Positions 44,842 through 58,804 of a stretch of 64,000 nt of DNA are shown one piece after another (positions within the stretch are counted from its first letter, which is position 1; every line of letters begins with the position of its first letter). A program made the translations under genes and the position numbers. Source of the stretch: Pohlia nutans. Its lineage: Eukaryota > Streptophyta > Bryopsida > Bryales > Mniaceae. The stretch covers positions 51,696,234 through 51,760,233 of the forward strand of contig CM040085.1 in the NCBI GenBank assembly GCA_022496805.1. The letters run 5' to 3'. Under the pieces are notes generated by a model. The model ran no database searches. It was not told the DNA's origin and worked only from the letters and a program-made list of their open reading frames with translations.

Positions 44842-45615
44842 CTCTACATCATCGTCAACATCTCCATCCATTACGACGCCAACAGTCTCTAAGTTTGCCA
44901 AAGCATCTGCGATAGAGGCTTCTGGGATAACATGAGTAGCGGGAGGCCCCTTCTTGGCATGCGAGGGCATCCTGTGCAAGAACATGACAATACTAATGTG
45001 AACAACTTGAGGAAGACAAGGCTCTTTCTGCCATCAACACGTCCAACACTTTCTAGCAACGACTGACTTCCCCTCCTTCTTGGATCTCATAGGTATCCAC
45101 CATTCTACCTTAAAGTTATCATAGCTTAGACCCTGTGTTAAGTCAACATGCTCAAACACTCGTTCAAGCCATACATGTAGGTAATGATTGTGGCTAGGGC
45201 AACAGAGCACGAAGTCCTCTATTAGCACGTCACGAAAGGGATTAAAGGTCAACTTCGGTCGATCCCTTGCAGGACCACAATATGGATATGTGTCGACCTC
45301 ATCCTTGGGGGTGATGTCCTCTGTATTGTTCAGACTAGAAACAGAATCCGAGACTGTGCGAGCGTAATCACGTGTCCACTTAGAAATTGGCCAGAATCCT
45401 TCTATAAGTGTACCAGGAGTTGTTGGCATGGTCTTCTTGATCTTTGCATGGATCTGCTCCAAGTAAGCTACGCATCCAGCCATCTCCTCATAGAATCTCC
45501 TGTTGTGTGCCATACCCGTCTTTCTGAATTTGAAGTATTTAGAAATGTCATTCTTTATGAAGCATTGCTTCTCTATGCATTCATTAGCACTTGCTTGCTC
45601 TTTACCAACATTCAA
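44842..45615 (-). CDS. unidentified ORF, two exons, probably transposon-related
   Basis: The main minus-strand frame (45034-45615, up to 193 codons) begins at the first ATG and contains MAGCVAYLEQIHAKIKKTMP, EGFWPISKWTRDYAR, TYPYCGPARDRPKLTFNPF and a cysteine/tryptophan-rich end, VEWWIPMRSKKEGK. A second piece follows an acceptor at about 44973 (CTTGCACAG) and reads MPSHAKKGPPATHVIPEASI, ending in an acidic tail and TGA at about 44842. The donor between them is not certain. I do not recognise the family. The location amid repeats and the lack of a clear start suggest a transposon-encoded protein or a decayed gene. LINE copy L3 begins about 100 bases to its right on the other strand. Confidence 0.4.
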
Positions 45616-45843
45616 CTTCTTCGAATTGATCTTGATATTTCCCTATAATGGCTTAAAGAGAACAGGAGGAGGGTTACCAAATGACAGTCGAGGTCTCCTA
45701 TGGCTATCAGTGGACCACATACTACGCTATATTACTTCCAAAAAGACACATGACCCGGACCTAGAAAACGACATGACAAAGGCTTTGTCAGATGTCTGGA
45801 AACATACATAACCAAATACGACCCTGAAAATAACCTAAAACTA

Positions 45844-46557
45844 ATGGCAATGTGTGTTCCCAACGTTAGTAAATGGACAATGAACCCAAATATAGATAAT
45901 GAACTATCTAATGCATTTTGGTTCAACCCCACAATCATGGACTCACAAAAAATAAGCCTCTTAAAATTTTGCATTGGCAAATACATGGGAAATGCTAGAA
46001 ATCAACTATTCTTTGGTAGAGAAAGATTCCCATCAATCACATGCTCCATCTACATCTCCACAGACGTAGACACATGACTACATGTACTCTTAAAATGTAA
46101 CCATGATCACATAGATGCCATTAGAGTTAGAAGACATAACAAAGCAGTGTGGGAACTAAAAAAACTAATCCAATCATCACAAAAATCTAGATGTTACATC
46201 CTCATGAAGATAGGCACATTTAACGATAATCTACAAAAAAACACAGTACCTCCATGGCTCATACCTTGTACATGTAAACTTCAAAAATGCCACTGCAACG
46301 CTAAATTTAAACCAGATATTGAATGCATCAAAGGACTTCTATGTAATAATGACCTACCACCAAATCCAGAAGACAACCTGACAATACAATTTATCGAATT
46401 TACATACTACAATGACAAATTCTTACAAGAAACAAAAGACAATAAAGTCCAAAAATACCAACCATTCATTAATAGCATTAATTGTGAACCAAGGTTGGAA
46501 AATAGACCTACTTATAGTCATTACAGCAGGAGCAAGAAGACAACGCACGTTCCCTAA
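45844..46557 (+). pseudogene. LINE ORF2 C-terminal fragment (L3)
   Basis: The two open segments align with the C-terminal part of the L1 protein after RNase H. The cysteine/histidine motif is partly present (TCSIYIS..DT) but a stop follows at about 46077, and the frame ends early near 46557. It is non-functional. Confidence 0.7.
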
Positions 46558-46899
46558 ATGAAACTCCTTGAAACAAAATTTAAACTACTAGAAACCTCTA
46601 TTAAAAACACATTCAAAGAAATAAACACCATGCCGGATCAATTATACTACATAAAAGAAGAATTGAAAATAACTAGCCTTTACCAATAGAATAAACAAGA
46701 ACAAATATACAAAGAAAAAGGGTAATGGTTAAGATCATTGTTTATTTCTTTGTCTTTTTTTTATTAGCTCAACATAATCACTTGTCTCGAGAGGGCGAGA
46801 CGGGGCTGGTTGGTTGTTACAACTTTCTTGTCTATGATAAAGTTGACTCACTAGCAACTAAGTCATGGATACCATATTACTGCTCAAACAAGCACAATG

Positions 46900-46962
46900 A
46901 GAATCGAACCCGAACCATATAAATGTATTACAATGTCCTTTACCAACTAACCATGGAGCTAT
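46900..46962 (-). repeat. tRNA-like module in the L3 LINE tail
   Basis: On the minus strand, GCTCCATGGTTAGTTGGTAA gives a good A box. GGTTCGATTC follows at the right spacing as B box (plus strand 46901-46910). Of the three LINE copies this is closest to a tRNA, though the stems do not pair fully. It is antisense to the LINE. Confidence 0.55.
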
Positions 46963-47284
46963 AAGTTGGCGATCACCACCAAAACTAACTCTAATTTATA
47001 CACTAACTAGATCTAACCACCCATTCAAGGTTAATGTTTGTAACTAGTATTTGTTATTGGCCATTAAAGTGTCTATTCTCGGCAGGGGAGAGTAGTTTTG
47101 TTCCAATGGCCTTTTGTCCGATAGGCATTGAGTCATTGACATTACAAACAAACACTTTACTCACGCCGGCCTCAAAAGAGAACTGGAATTTCTATCTATC
47201 TATCATCTATCTATGTATAGTGCATCTTATGTACTACAATGTAGCCAAATTTGACTCAAGATATAAATATATAAAAAATATTCA

Positions 47285-47831
47285 TTAACCCTTAAACGTA
47301 CCACTCCTTTGTAGGAAAGTCAAACTACACAATTTAGCCTTCAAGATTTATCAAAATATATTTTGTAATGTTTTTCATGCATGGAATTGAATGTTTCCTA
47401 TCAGTCTTGAAATTTTCAGATTTTTTTGATTTAATACGGCCTTTTTAACAAATTTTTAAGTCAAATACTTCAAAAAATATTTTTTATTACAAAAAAGCTT
47501 TAAAAAGTTAATATTTTTTTAGGAGCAGGTACAAATTACAATAGAGAATCACATGATATGTTTTCCATAGAAAATTTTTATTTAAATTTTGAAATTCGAA
47601 AGGTGAACATCCTATGTAGTGTGATTCAAACCTTGAGCTACAAAGCTTGCACAAGCAATAAAATACTCAATAATTGGAATTTTTAAGATTTGAAAAGTGA
47701 AGTTCAAACTAGACTTAATAAAATTCATTTTCTTAATTGGGTGTATTAGCAACAAAAGTCGTCTTCAAGATCAAAATTGGGTTTGACCAACAAACGTCCA
47801 GAAACTGGATGCCTGGACGTTTAGGGGTTAA
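47285..47831 (+). mobile_element. TTAA-bounded MITE, family H copy 1
   Basis: It starts TTAACCCTTAAACGTACC and the minus strand of its right end is TTAACCCCTAAACGTCC, 547 bases. The string TTCATTTTCTTA followed by TTG, and the GTTTCCTA..GTC segment, are shared with 51602-52151. It is noncoding. Confidence 0.75.
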
Positions 47832-49480
47832 TAGAGCAACTTTGGAACTAAAACTTAAAAATTCCATATCTTATTCAATAAAACTTCAAATTTTTGTGAA
47901 CTCTTTCGCACTTGGTTTTCTAGAGAATTACCTTTCTTTTTGTGAAAAGTTTGATACTCCTTAAATAACAAAATTGGTCTATACGCTTCAACTACATAAA
48001 CGAGGGCTAAAATTGGAATGGAGAATAAATCCAAATACAGTATATATGTTTTTAAGATCACAATTGAATTGTATGTGTAGTACATTTTGAGTATACAACA
48101 TAGCCAAATTTGGTTCCAAGATTCTTATTTTAGAAAAAGAAGTGGCTATTGTTTGTAATAAATGAAGAGTGGAATTACACTCACTTTTTGTACCCTACTA
48201 TACATGACATTCATGTAGTTCTAAGCTTCCAAAAAGTAGTAAAAAAATGAAAATGAAGTTATAGATATAGACATTGACTTATTTATTTTTGAAAAACAAT
48301 ACTCTATGATCTCAAAGTACAATTGTAATTTGGGGTAAATATTATGTATTGGTATGTATTCATGTATTCTATGAAATTGGAGGGTGCATAATCATAAATT
48401 GCAAAGAGCTGTAAATGTCCAAATGACAATGGAATTTTTGCATAAGATATGTAATCATTCATGAGTTCATCGTTCATCATGAACTACGTCCATTTCTGAT
48501 GATCTATTGACCACCAGGCCCTAAAGGGTAAGAGCCTATTCAAAGGAGAACTTGACCTTTGTAGTTCCAGGAGAACTCACTTATTACACATGGCTCATAG
48601 AGCCCTTTAATCCCTAAGCGTGCAAGGAGCCTCGTGGGCCATGTTTGGTCGTTTTTTGGTCAAACTCTAATTTCCACCTAGTTCTTAATTTCTAATGAAA
48701 ATGGATCCAACTAAGAAAGTGTGGGGGCTATCTTCTACTTTCTAGTCCGATTTATCATTCTTCAAAATTGTTAAAATTGTGTTTTTACAGCACTTTAAAG
48801 TTCAAAACCCTAAAATTCCAATATACACTACAGATAAAGTTTCTCTATCGATTTTCTTTTTATGTAAATTCAAGAAGCATGCCACCTATACCTTGTTGTT
48901 CACCAATATTATTTACATTTTTCTTAAAAATTCATACTGTTGAAAGCGTTTTTGTAATCACTAAGATTTTGTTTGTTTTTTTAAACTTTGAAAAGTTTTT
49001 ATATTTTTATTTAAATAATTATGAAAAGAACATGTAAATCGGTTTAACAATATTTAATATGAGGAAATACCAAAAGAATATAATATAATTTTAAGTGTGA
49101 GGAATTGATGAAGTTTAACCGGATAATTATAGTATGGACTCTTAAAAGCATGACCACCCATGCCCTCCCAAAGTCTCTGACACTCAAGAAGTAAATGAAA
49201 AGTGCCAAGGGCTCTTCAAAAATACCTCTTGACTCTCAATCCTAGCGTGTTAAGACATGGGCCTTCAAATCACTATTTAGTTGACTATATCCTCACATTC
49301 TACTTTTGATTGGTCCATTGACTATTTGATGTGCACTTTTGGTATGTGAGGGGTGTGCAAGGGTGGGGGAGTGCAAGGGTGGGGGAGTGTAAGTGCAAGG
49401 GCTCTTCAAATGTAGATGAATGATTTCAGCGAGTTAGTCCTAGCGTGCATGGGTGGGAATGCTCTAAGGGTTAAATTGTG
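47832..49480. other. AT-rich spacer, possible further TTAA element
   Basis: TTAATCCCTAAGCGTGC at 48607 and CTCTAAGGGTTAA ending at 49474 could be the edges of a further, diverged element. GGGTGGGGGAGTG is repeated around 49345-49390. No gene is supported. Confidence 0.35.
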
Positions 49481-49716
49481 GCTAATAGTTTCAGTAGAAC
49501 TCACTTGTTATATGAAGTAAATATAATAGAAGATCTCAGTTCACGTAAGTGGGAAGTACTGTGCGTGCACAGCAACTTGTTGCAATGAAAAGGCATTTCT
49601 TTGTCCCAGCCTTTCTTAAAAAGGGCTAGTTTTACACCATATGTAAAATGAAAAGCAAAAAACTGACAACTGCGCCCAGAAAAGGGTTCAAAAATGCACT
49701 TCATTCATCACAGTAG

Positions 49717-49862
49717 AATCCTGACCTCTGCTTTAGGGTTCAGGGGACAATAAAAACCTGACCTCTGTTTTAGAGTTCAGGGGACAATAAAAACCTCATC
49801 TCTGTTCTAGGGTTCAGGGGAAAACAAAAACCTCACCTCTGTTTTAGGGTTCAGGGGATCAG
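49717..49862. repeat. minisatellite, 37-39 base unit x4
   Basis: Each unit contains CCTGACCTCTG..TTTAGGGTTCAGGGG and an AATAAAAA spacer. The TTTAGGG string is coincidental; this is not telomeric repeat. Confidence 0.85.
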
Positions 49863-50081
49863 ATAGGTTGGGTAGTTGGACAAGCTTGCAGAGAGACTTG
49901 CATACACAAGTCAGTAGCAGCACAAAGTATCATTTTCTCGACCATCTCATAAATTAACTTAGTCAGTGGTAACCGTAGTTAAGATGACACCATCTTTGTA
50001 CACTCCGCATGACAAAACTTAGTGGCTACCTCATTCAGAATAGTTGCTGAGAAAAGACTCACAGTTCGCTCAAGCTCGGTC

Positions 50082-54363
<4,282 letters not shown>

Positions 54364-54626
54364 CGCTCGCACAGGCAGATCGCGTCACTCGCTGCCAGAA
54401 CGAAACGCCCTCGGGCACACAAGGAAGGAAGTGACGCTCGTTGTCAGTGAGGATGGCTATGGCGAGATGGCTGCTCTGGACTCTGGAGAATGCAAAACCC
54501 CATACCCCGGGTGCAAGACTGCAAGCCCTTGTGGCATCTGAAGGGACGACTACGTATGTATGTGTATTCGTATACCTTATTTGAATACGGCATTGGCCGT
54601 AAAACCTGTCAAATACGTGACAGATA
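54364..54626. other. 5' flank and probable promoter/UTR of OTC
   Basis: GC content falls with distance from the OTC start. TATGTATGTGTATTCGTATAC at about 54553 is TA-rich, but I cannot call a core promoter. The first 52 bases beyond the window's LINE fragment at 54627 are noncoding. Confidence 0.35.
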
Positions 54627-54678
54627 GGATAGAAACTCTGGTCCTCTTTCAAGGCCAGAGTGAATAAAGTGTCTTTTC
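54627..54678 (-). mobile_element. LINE 3' end fragment interrupted by Copia 2
   Basis: ATAGAAACTCTGGTCCTCTT, then AAGGCC and TGAATAAAGTGTC match the 3' ends of L1 and L2. The match stops at TGTTTAGAGAG, the presumed edge of the Copia 2 LTR. This fixes the old LINE as the substrate for Copia 2. Confidence 0.6.
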
Positions 54679-55347
54679 TGTTTAGAGAGAGAAAATATAT
54701 TGAAAATATGAAGAGCTACAAAGAAGTGTGTAACTCTGAGGGAGAGTTGCCCTTTTATACATTACTCCCATCATAAAAGGTTAATTTTAGAAGGTGGGCT
54801 TTAACTTTAGAGTAAGCCCACTTTTGCTTTGGGCGGATATTGAAACTAGATAGATAGATAGAAACTCTGACCCTATTTCAAGGCCGGTGTGAATAAAGTG
54901 TCCGTTCGTAAAGCCAATGACTCGGTGCCCACCGAACAAGGGGACATTGGGACAATACTACTCTCCCCTTTCGAGGATGGACACTATAGTAATAGTAGCA
55001 AAACAGTAGCAGTAACATAATACAGAAACAGAGTACCAATGGTTGGGTACTAGTTTGAATAAAGGTATGCTTTGAGTTAAGTATTATCACCAAGTCATGA
55101 GTTCTTTGGTTGGTTGGTGAAGGGCGTTGTATCAAATTTATGTGGTCCGGGTTCGATTCTTATTGGGCTTGTTTGAGCAGTGGTGCAATACACATGACTT
55201 GGTACTGCTAGTGAATTAACATGGCAGGAAAGTTTGTACCAACCAACCGGCCCTATCTATCCCCTGAGACAAGTGTTTGTGCTAAGCTAGTGTTTGAAAA
55301 GAGTGGCTAGCAGTGGTTTTCACCACTATCCTCCCTCTTTTAGTATA

Positions 55348-56208
55348 TTATTCTGTTGGTATTGGCTGATTATTTTCTATACGTCTTTTGTGTAGAAGGA
55401 TTAATCCAGCATATTGTATGGCAATGGTGTTTATCGCTTTAATTGTGTGTTTTATGGAGTTTTCACAGATGTTAAATTTTGTTTCTAGTTGTTTCATTGA
55501 GGGGGCGTGTGTGGTTCCTCTGGCCCCAGTTGTGATGACTATGATTGGATCTACTTTCCAACCTTGTTGTATGATATTATTAATTAGTGGTTGGTATTTT
55601 AGAATTTTTTTGCCAATTGTTTCTGGTGAGAATCTGTCGTTTGTATATGTGAATTCTATAAATTGTATGGTTAGGATATCATCGGGATTTAGTGGAGGTG
55701 GGCTTTGGTATGGAAGGCTTTTAATGCATAGTATATCTAGTTTGAATCTGGCATTACATTGACATCTTTGTTGATCACAAGTACATGGTAATAGCCATGG
55801 AGGGACTGTGTTTTCTTGTGGATTATTATTAAATGTGCCCGCATTCATGAGGGTGTAGCATCTTGATTTATTCGAGGATAGTATTAGTTTTCTTATTTCC
55901 TAGACTGCTTTGTTGTGTCTTTTGGTTCTTAGTGTGTGTATGTAGTGTTGTTTGCAGAGTAAGAGTACATGTAGCCATGTGTCTGCATCTTGTGAGTTAT
56001 ATATGGGACAAGTTTTTGAGGGGAATCTTTGTATTCCAAAAATTAATTGTTTTCTGGCGTTTCCCATGTATTGGCCGGTTCTAAATTTTAATATGCTTGT
56101 TTTCCGTGAATCTGTTATTTCTGGGTTATCCCAGAAGTCGTTGGATATTTCGTTGTCTATGATGGGGTTCATTGTCCATTTGTTGATGTTGGGGAAGTCT
56201 TCTACCAA
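55348..56208 (-). pseudogene. LINE ORF2 C-terminal fragments (L2)
   Basis: Two open segments (55348-55848 and 55900-56208) align with the L1 protein after RNase H: NINKWTMNPIIDNEISNDFW, CPIYNSQDADTWLHVLLLC and the terminal block. A stop at about 55900 and a frame change separate them. One motif cysteine has become tyrosine. It is non-functional. Confidence 0.75.
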
Positions 56209-56240
56209 AATTTCTAGATTATTTTCTCGGTCATATTTCT

Positions 56241-56675
56241 TTATGTATTCATCAAGACATCTAAGTGGTCCTTTGTCAGGTATTTTGTTAGGACCGGGCC
56301 ATATGTCTTTTTGGAAGTAGTAAGGTGTGGTATGTGCAAATTCGTGTGGTTTTGCGGCAAATTGGTAGTTTCTTTTCTTGGTACCATCTTTTGCGAGATG
56401 ATCCGCTTGTTCATTTCCGTTAATTTAACGTGTGCTTTTACTTTGTATATTGTAGTGGGTTGTGTATGCTTTTTTAGCATTTCCACCATTTCTTTTAGTA
56501 TGGTTTTATTGGCGTGGTTATTGTGTAGGGTTGGGTGTTTTAATTGTGTGTTTATTACATGTATGCAGTTAAGACAGTCTGTGAAGATGTGTGTTGGTTC
56601 ATTTATGTAGTTGGTGGTGAGCATTACAAGTGTTTCATGTATGGCCATTAGTTCTGCTCTAAAGCATGTTTGCAA
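56241..56675 (-). pseudogene. LINE RNase H fragment (L2)
   Basis: It begins in the RNase H domain (CFRAELMAIHETLVMLTTNY, IFTDCLNCIHV, TIYKVKAHVK) and then shifts frame where L1 reads DGNEQADQLAK. The upstream YYTDGSF motif lies near 56800, separated by a run of about 29 T (56738-56766) that is absent from L1. It is inactive. Confidence 0.75.
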
Positions 56676-57298
56676 TCCAGGTAGTCTTTTTGATATTTGT
56701 GCTTCTGGTTTAGTTGTGTTGTAGATTCCGTATCTTGTTTTTTTTTTTTTTTTTTTTTTTTTTTTCAGTGTCCATTGTTATCTTCTTTTGGTGGTATAAA
56801 GGATCCATCTGTGTAATAGCTGTATTGCGGTGGAAATTCTAATGTAGTGTTTATTTCGTAGTTTGGTAGTGGTATTATGTCCATGTTTTGTGAATTGTTA
56901 TATGGTGGGTATATTAGTTTATTCCATTTGGTGCTTTTGTTAACTTTAGTGTTAGGTGGTGTAGGCGGGGCTATTTGTATGTAGTGTTGCGATATTTGTA
57001 AATTTTCAATTGTTGTGTTTAATGTATTTATTTGGTTAGTTGTGCCAATGTTGTTATTTTGGTGGTGAATACACCAGATATGTATTGCGAGAGGTTCGGT
57101 ACGGGTTTTGTTGGATTCCGATGTTATTGTCGGTTCTTCGTATGTAATGGTATCTGCAGCAAAGTGTGTAATAACGTGTGTGTCCGGAAAGGGTTCACTG
57201 TATGGCGAGAGGTTTTGATACCAATTAGTGTCTGGTATTGTTAGGATGGTGATAGTTTATGGATCTTGCTTTGCTGCTAGTCGTGCCCAGTGCATAGC

Positions 57299-58387
57299 CT
57301 ATTGTGCTGTTTCAGCATTATTTGGGTGGGCGTATCCAATACCTTTCCATTTGTATTGAAAGGCTGTACCTAATGAGCCAAAAAATTTATCTCTATTGAA
57401 TGTTGAGTAAAATTGTGTGGTTTTAGTGGAACATGTTTTTGGCGAGGAAAAGTAGGAGTGTGTTATGTTAAATGTTGTTATAAGTGATTCTAATATACTA
57501 GTTGGTATGGTATGTTGTGATGATTTTATTGAATCTTTTTTGTGGGTTTTGTGTTTGTATCTCTGGTATAACCAAACTACTTTTGTTTCAAATGTTTGTG
57601 TGGGGGGTACTAGTCTGTGTGCTTTGTATTTCTTATTGTTATATTGTTGCCATAACCATTTTATTCTTGTAGTTGGAATGGTGGTGGTGTATTTACCGGT
57701 GTCATTATATATGTGGGTTTTGTCATTTTGTATTTGGATGGTGCATTTTTTTGTATTTATGTCTTTTTTTGGGTTGCACTCGATTGTGGATGTCTGAACG
57801 TAGGGGATATTTGTTGGGGGTGGGATGTATCTTGTATCTCTAGTTTGTTCAGGTGTAAACTGGGTGTTTATGATATTTTGATAGTGTCTATTCTGATGGT
57901 TTGTGTAGTATTTTGTGAGTAAGTTTAAATTATGTTGTATTATTGTTGGTAGATTTAGTGGAAATAATTCACGTTGTTCCATCCATTTATTGTATGTTAT
58001 GTGGTTTGGGAATGTCCATTGGCATAAGTATGTGTTGTATTTTTTGAAAATTTTGTATTTGTCTTTTGTTGTAATTGTTTTATGGTTTATTATTGTGTGA
58101 ATGGGGAATCTTATGGGGTTGTTTTTAATATGTTGTGGGGGCTCAGGTTGTTGTGGTTGTTGTGGCGGAAGGGGGTTTAGGGGGTTTATTAATGTTCTTG
58201 GTATTATTCTGTGGTTATTTATTATATATTTTTCTTTTAGTGTACGAGGTTGTGGGTGTATTTGGCATATGTTCGGGCAATTTTGGGTACATTTATGGTA
58301 ACAAAAGAGTTGTGCTGCTATGTTTAATGCTTTTTTTTCTAATTTAGTTGGGTTTTGGTAATATATTTTGAATTCTTCGGGTGACAT
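57299..58387 (-). CDS. LINE ORF2 upstream segment, unassigned domain (L2)
   Basis: An open frame of 362 codons lies upstream of the RNase H segment in L2. The first third has cysteine/histidine clusters (CYHKCTQNCPNICQIHPQ). The middle is rich in Asn, Thr and Lys. The end has FFGSLGTAFQYKWKGIGYAH then PNNAETAQ, continuing past a stop to WARLAAKQDP and ILTIPDTNWYQN. That order of a glycine-rich segment, an Asn/His-Pro segment and a hydrophobic beta strand is faintly like a methyltransferase-type domain, but I do not claim one. No reverse-transcriptase motif (F.DD) is visible; it should lie further upstream and is lost by truncation. The protein looks non-functional overall. Confidence 0.55.
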   Translation of the reverse strand: MSPEEFKIYYQNPTKLEKKALNIAAQLFCYHKCTQNCPNICQIHPQPRTLKEKYIINNHRIIPRTLINPLNPLPPQQPQQPEPPQHIKNNPIRFPIHTIINHKTITTKDKYKIFKKYNTYLCQWTFPNHITYNKWMEQRELFPLNLPTIIQHNLNLLTKYYTNHQNRHYQNIINTQFTPEQTRDTRYIPPPTNIPYVQTSTIECNPKKDINTKKCTIQIQNDKTHIYNDTGKYTTTIPTTRIKWLWQQYNNKKYKAHRLVPPTQTFETKVVWLYQRYKHKTHKKDSIKSSQHTIPTSILESLITTFNITHSYFSSPKTCSTKTTQFYSTFNRDKFFGSLGTAFQYKWKGIGYAHPNNAETAQ

Positions 58388-58804
58388 TAGCTTTGTACCG
58401 TTGGGAAGGGTGATGTGTTATATTTTATAAATGTTGTGTGCAAGTAGTTTGTACAATAATTTGAGAGAGAGTTTTGGATCGAGGTGTGGAAGTTCAGTTA
58501 TGGTTTTAGATCTCCATTCTTGTTCTAGTTCTCTTAATCATGTGAAGTTGGAAGTTTTCTTCTGTGCTTTTTAGGTGTACTCCTCCGACTGTTTTCATAA
58601 GGAATAGTGGATATTGAAACTACAAATCATCCTTTCTAGTTTATTGGGAGTGACTGCTAATTAACTGCTAGTTACCATACAGTACTTTAACTTTAACGAC
58701 TTTTACTTTAACACTCCTCCTCGATCTGGAGTTACCTCATTAGAAACTATTATGTGATAAAAACTTGAGTCAGAAAAATTCACAGATCTAGAAAAGAGTA
58801 TAAC

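Larger units (their letters stand above)
45720..47222 (+). mobile_element. 5'-truncated LINE, copy L3
   Basis: This is a plus-strand copy of the same LINE as L1 and L2. It starts inside ORF2 at TACTTCCAAAAAGACACATG and ends with an ATCT microsatellite at about 47190-47220. The frame at 45844-46077 and 46147-46557 carries NVSKWTMNPNIDNELSNAFW and KSRCYILM, broken by stops and shifts. Its 3' region has the best-preserved tRNA-like module. A target duplication was not found. Confidence 0.8.
54849..58608 (-). mobile_element. LINE copy L2 inserted in the Copia 2 LTR
   Basis: It is flanked by an exact 14-base direct repeat, GGATATTGAAACTA, at 54835-54848 and 58609-58622. A GATA tail begins at 54849 and the 5' end is truncated. 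This is the longest copy of the family here (3.76 kb) and shows the region upstream of RNase H. Its frames are broken in several places. Confidence 0.9.

Noticed and set aside
49717..49862. TTTAGGG strings suggesting interstitial telomere repeats
   Set aside because: TTTAGGG occurs once per 38-base unit, not in tandem, so it is an ordinary minisatellite.
57465..58347. Plus-strand hydrophobic frames suggesting membrane proteins
   Set aside because: They are antisense to the Asn/Thr/Lys-rich LINE ORF2, whose complement reads as Val/Leu/Phe/Cys.
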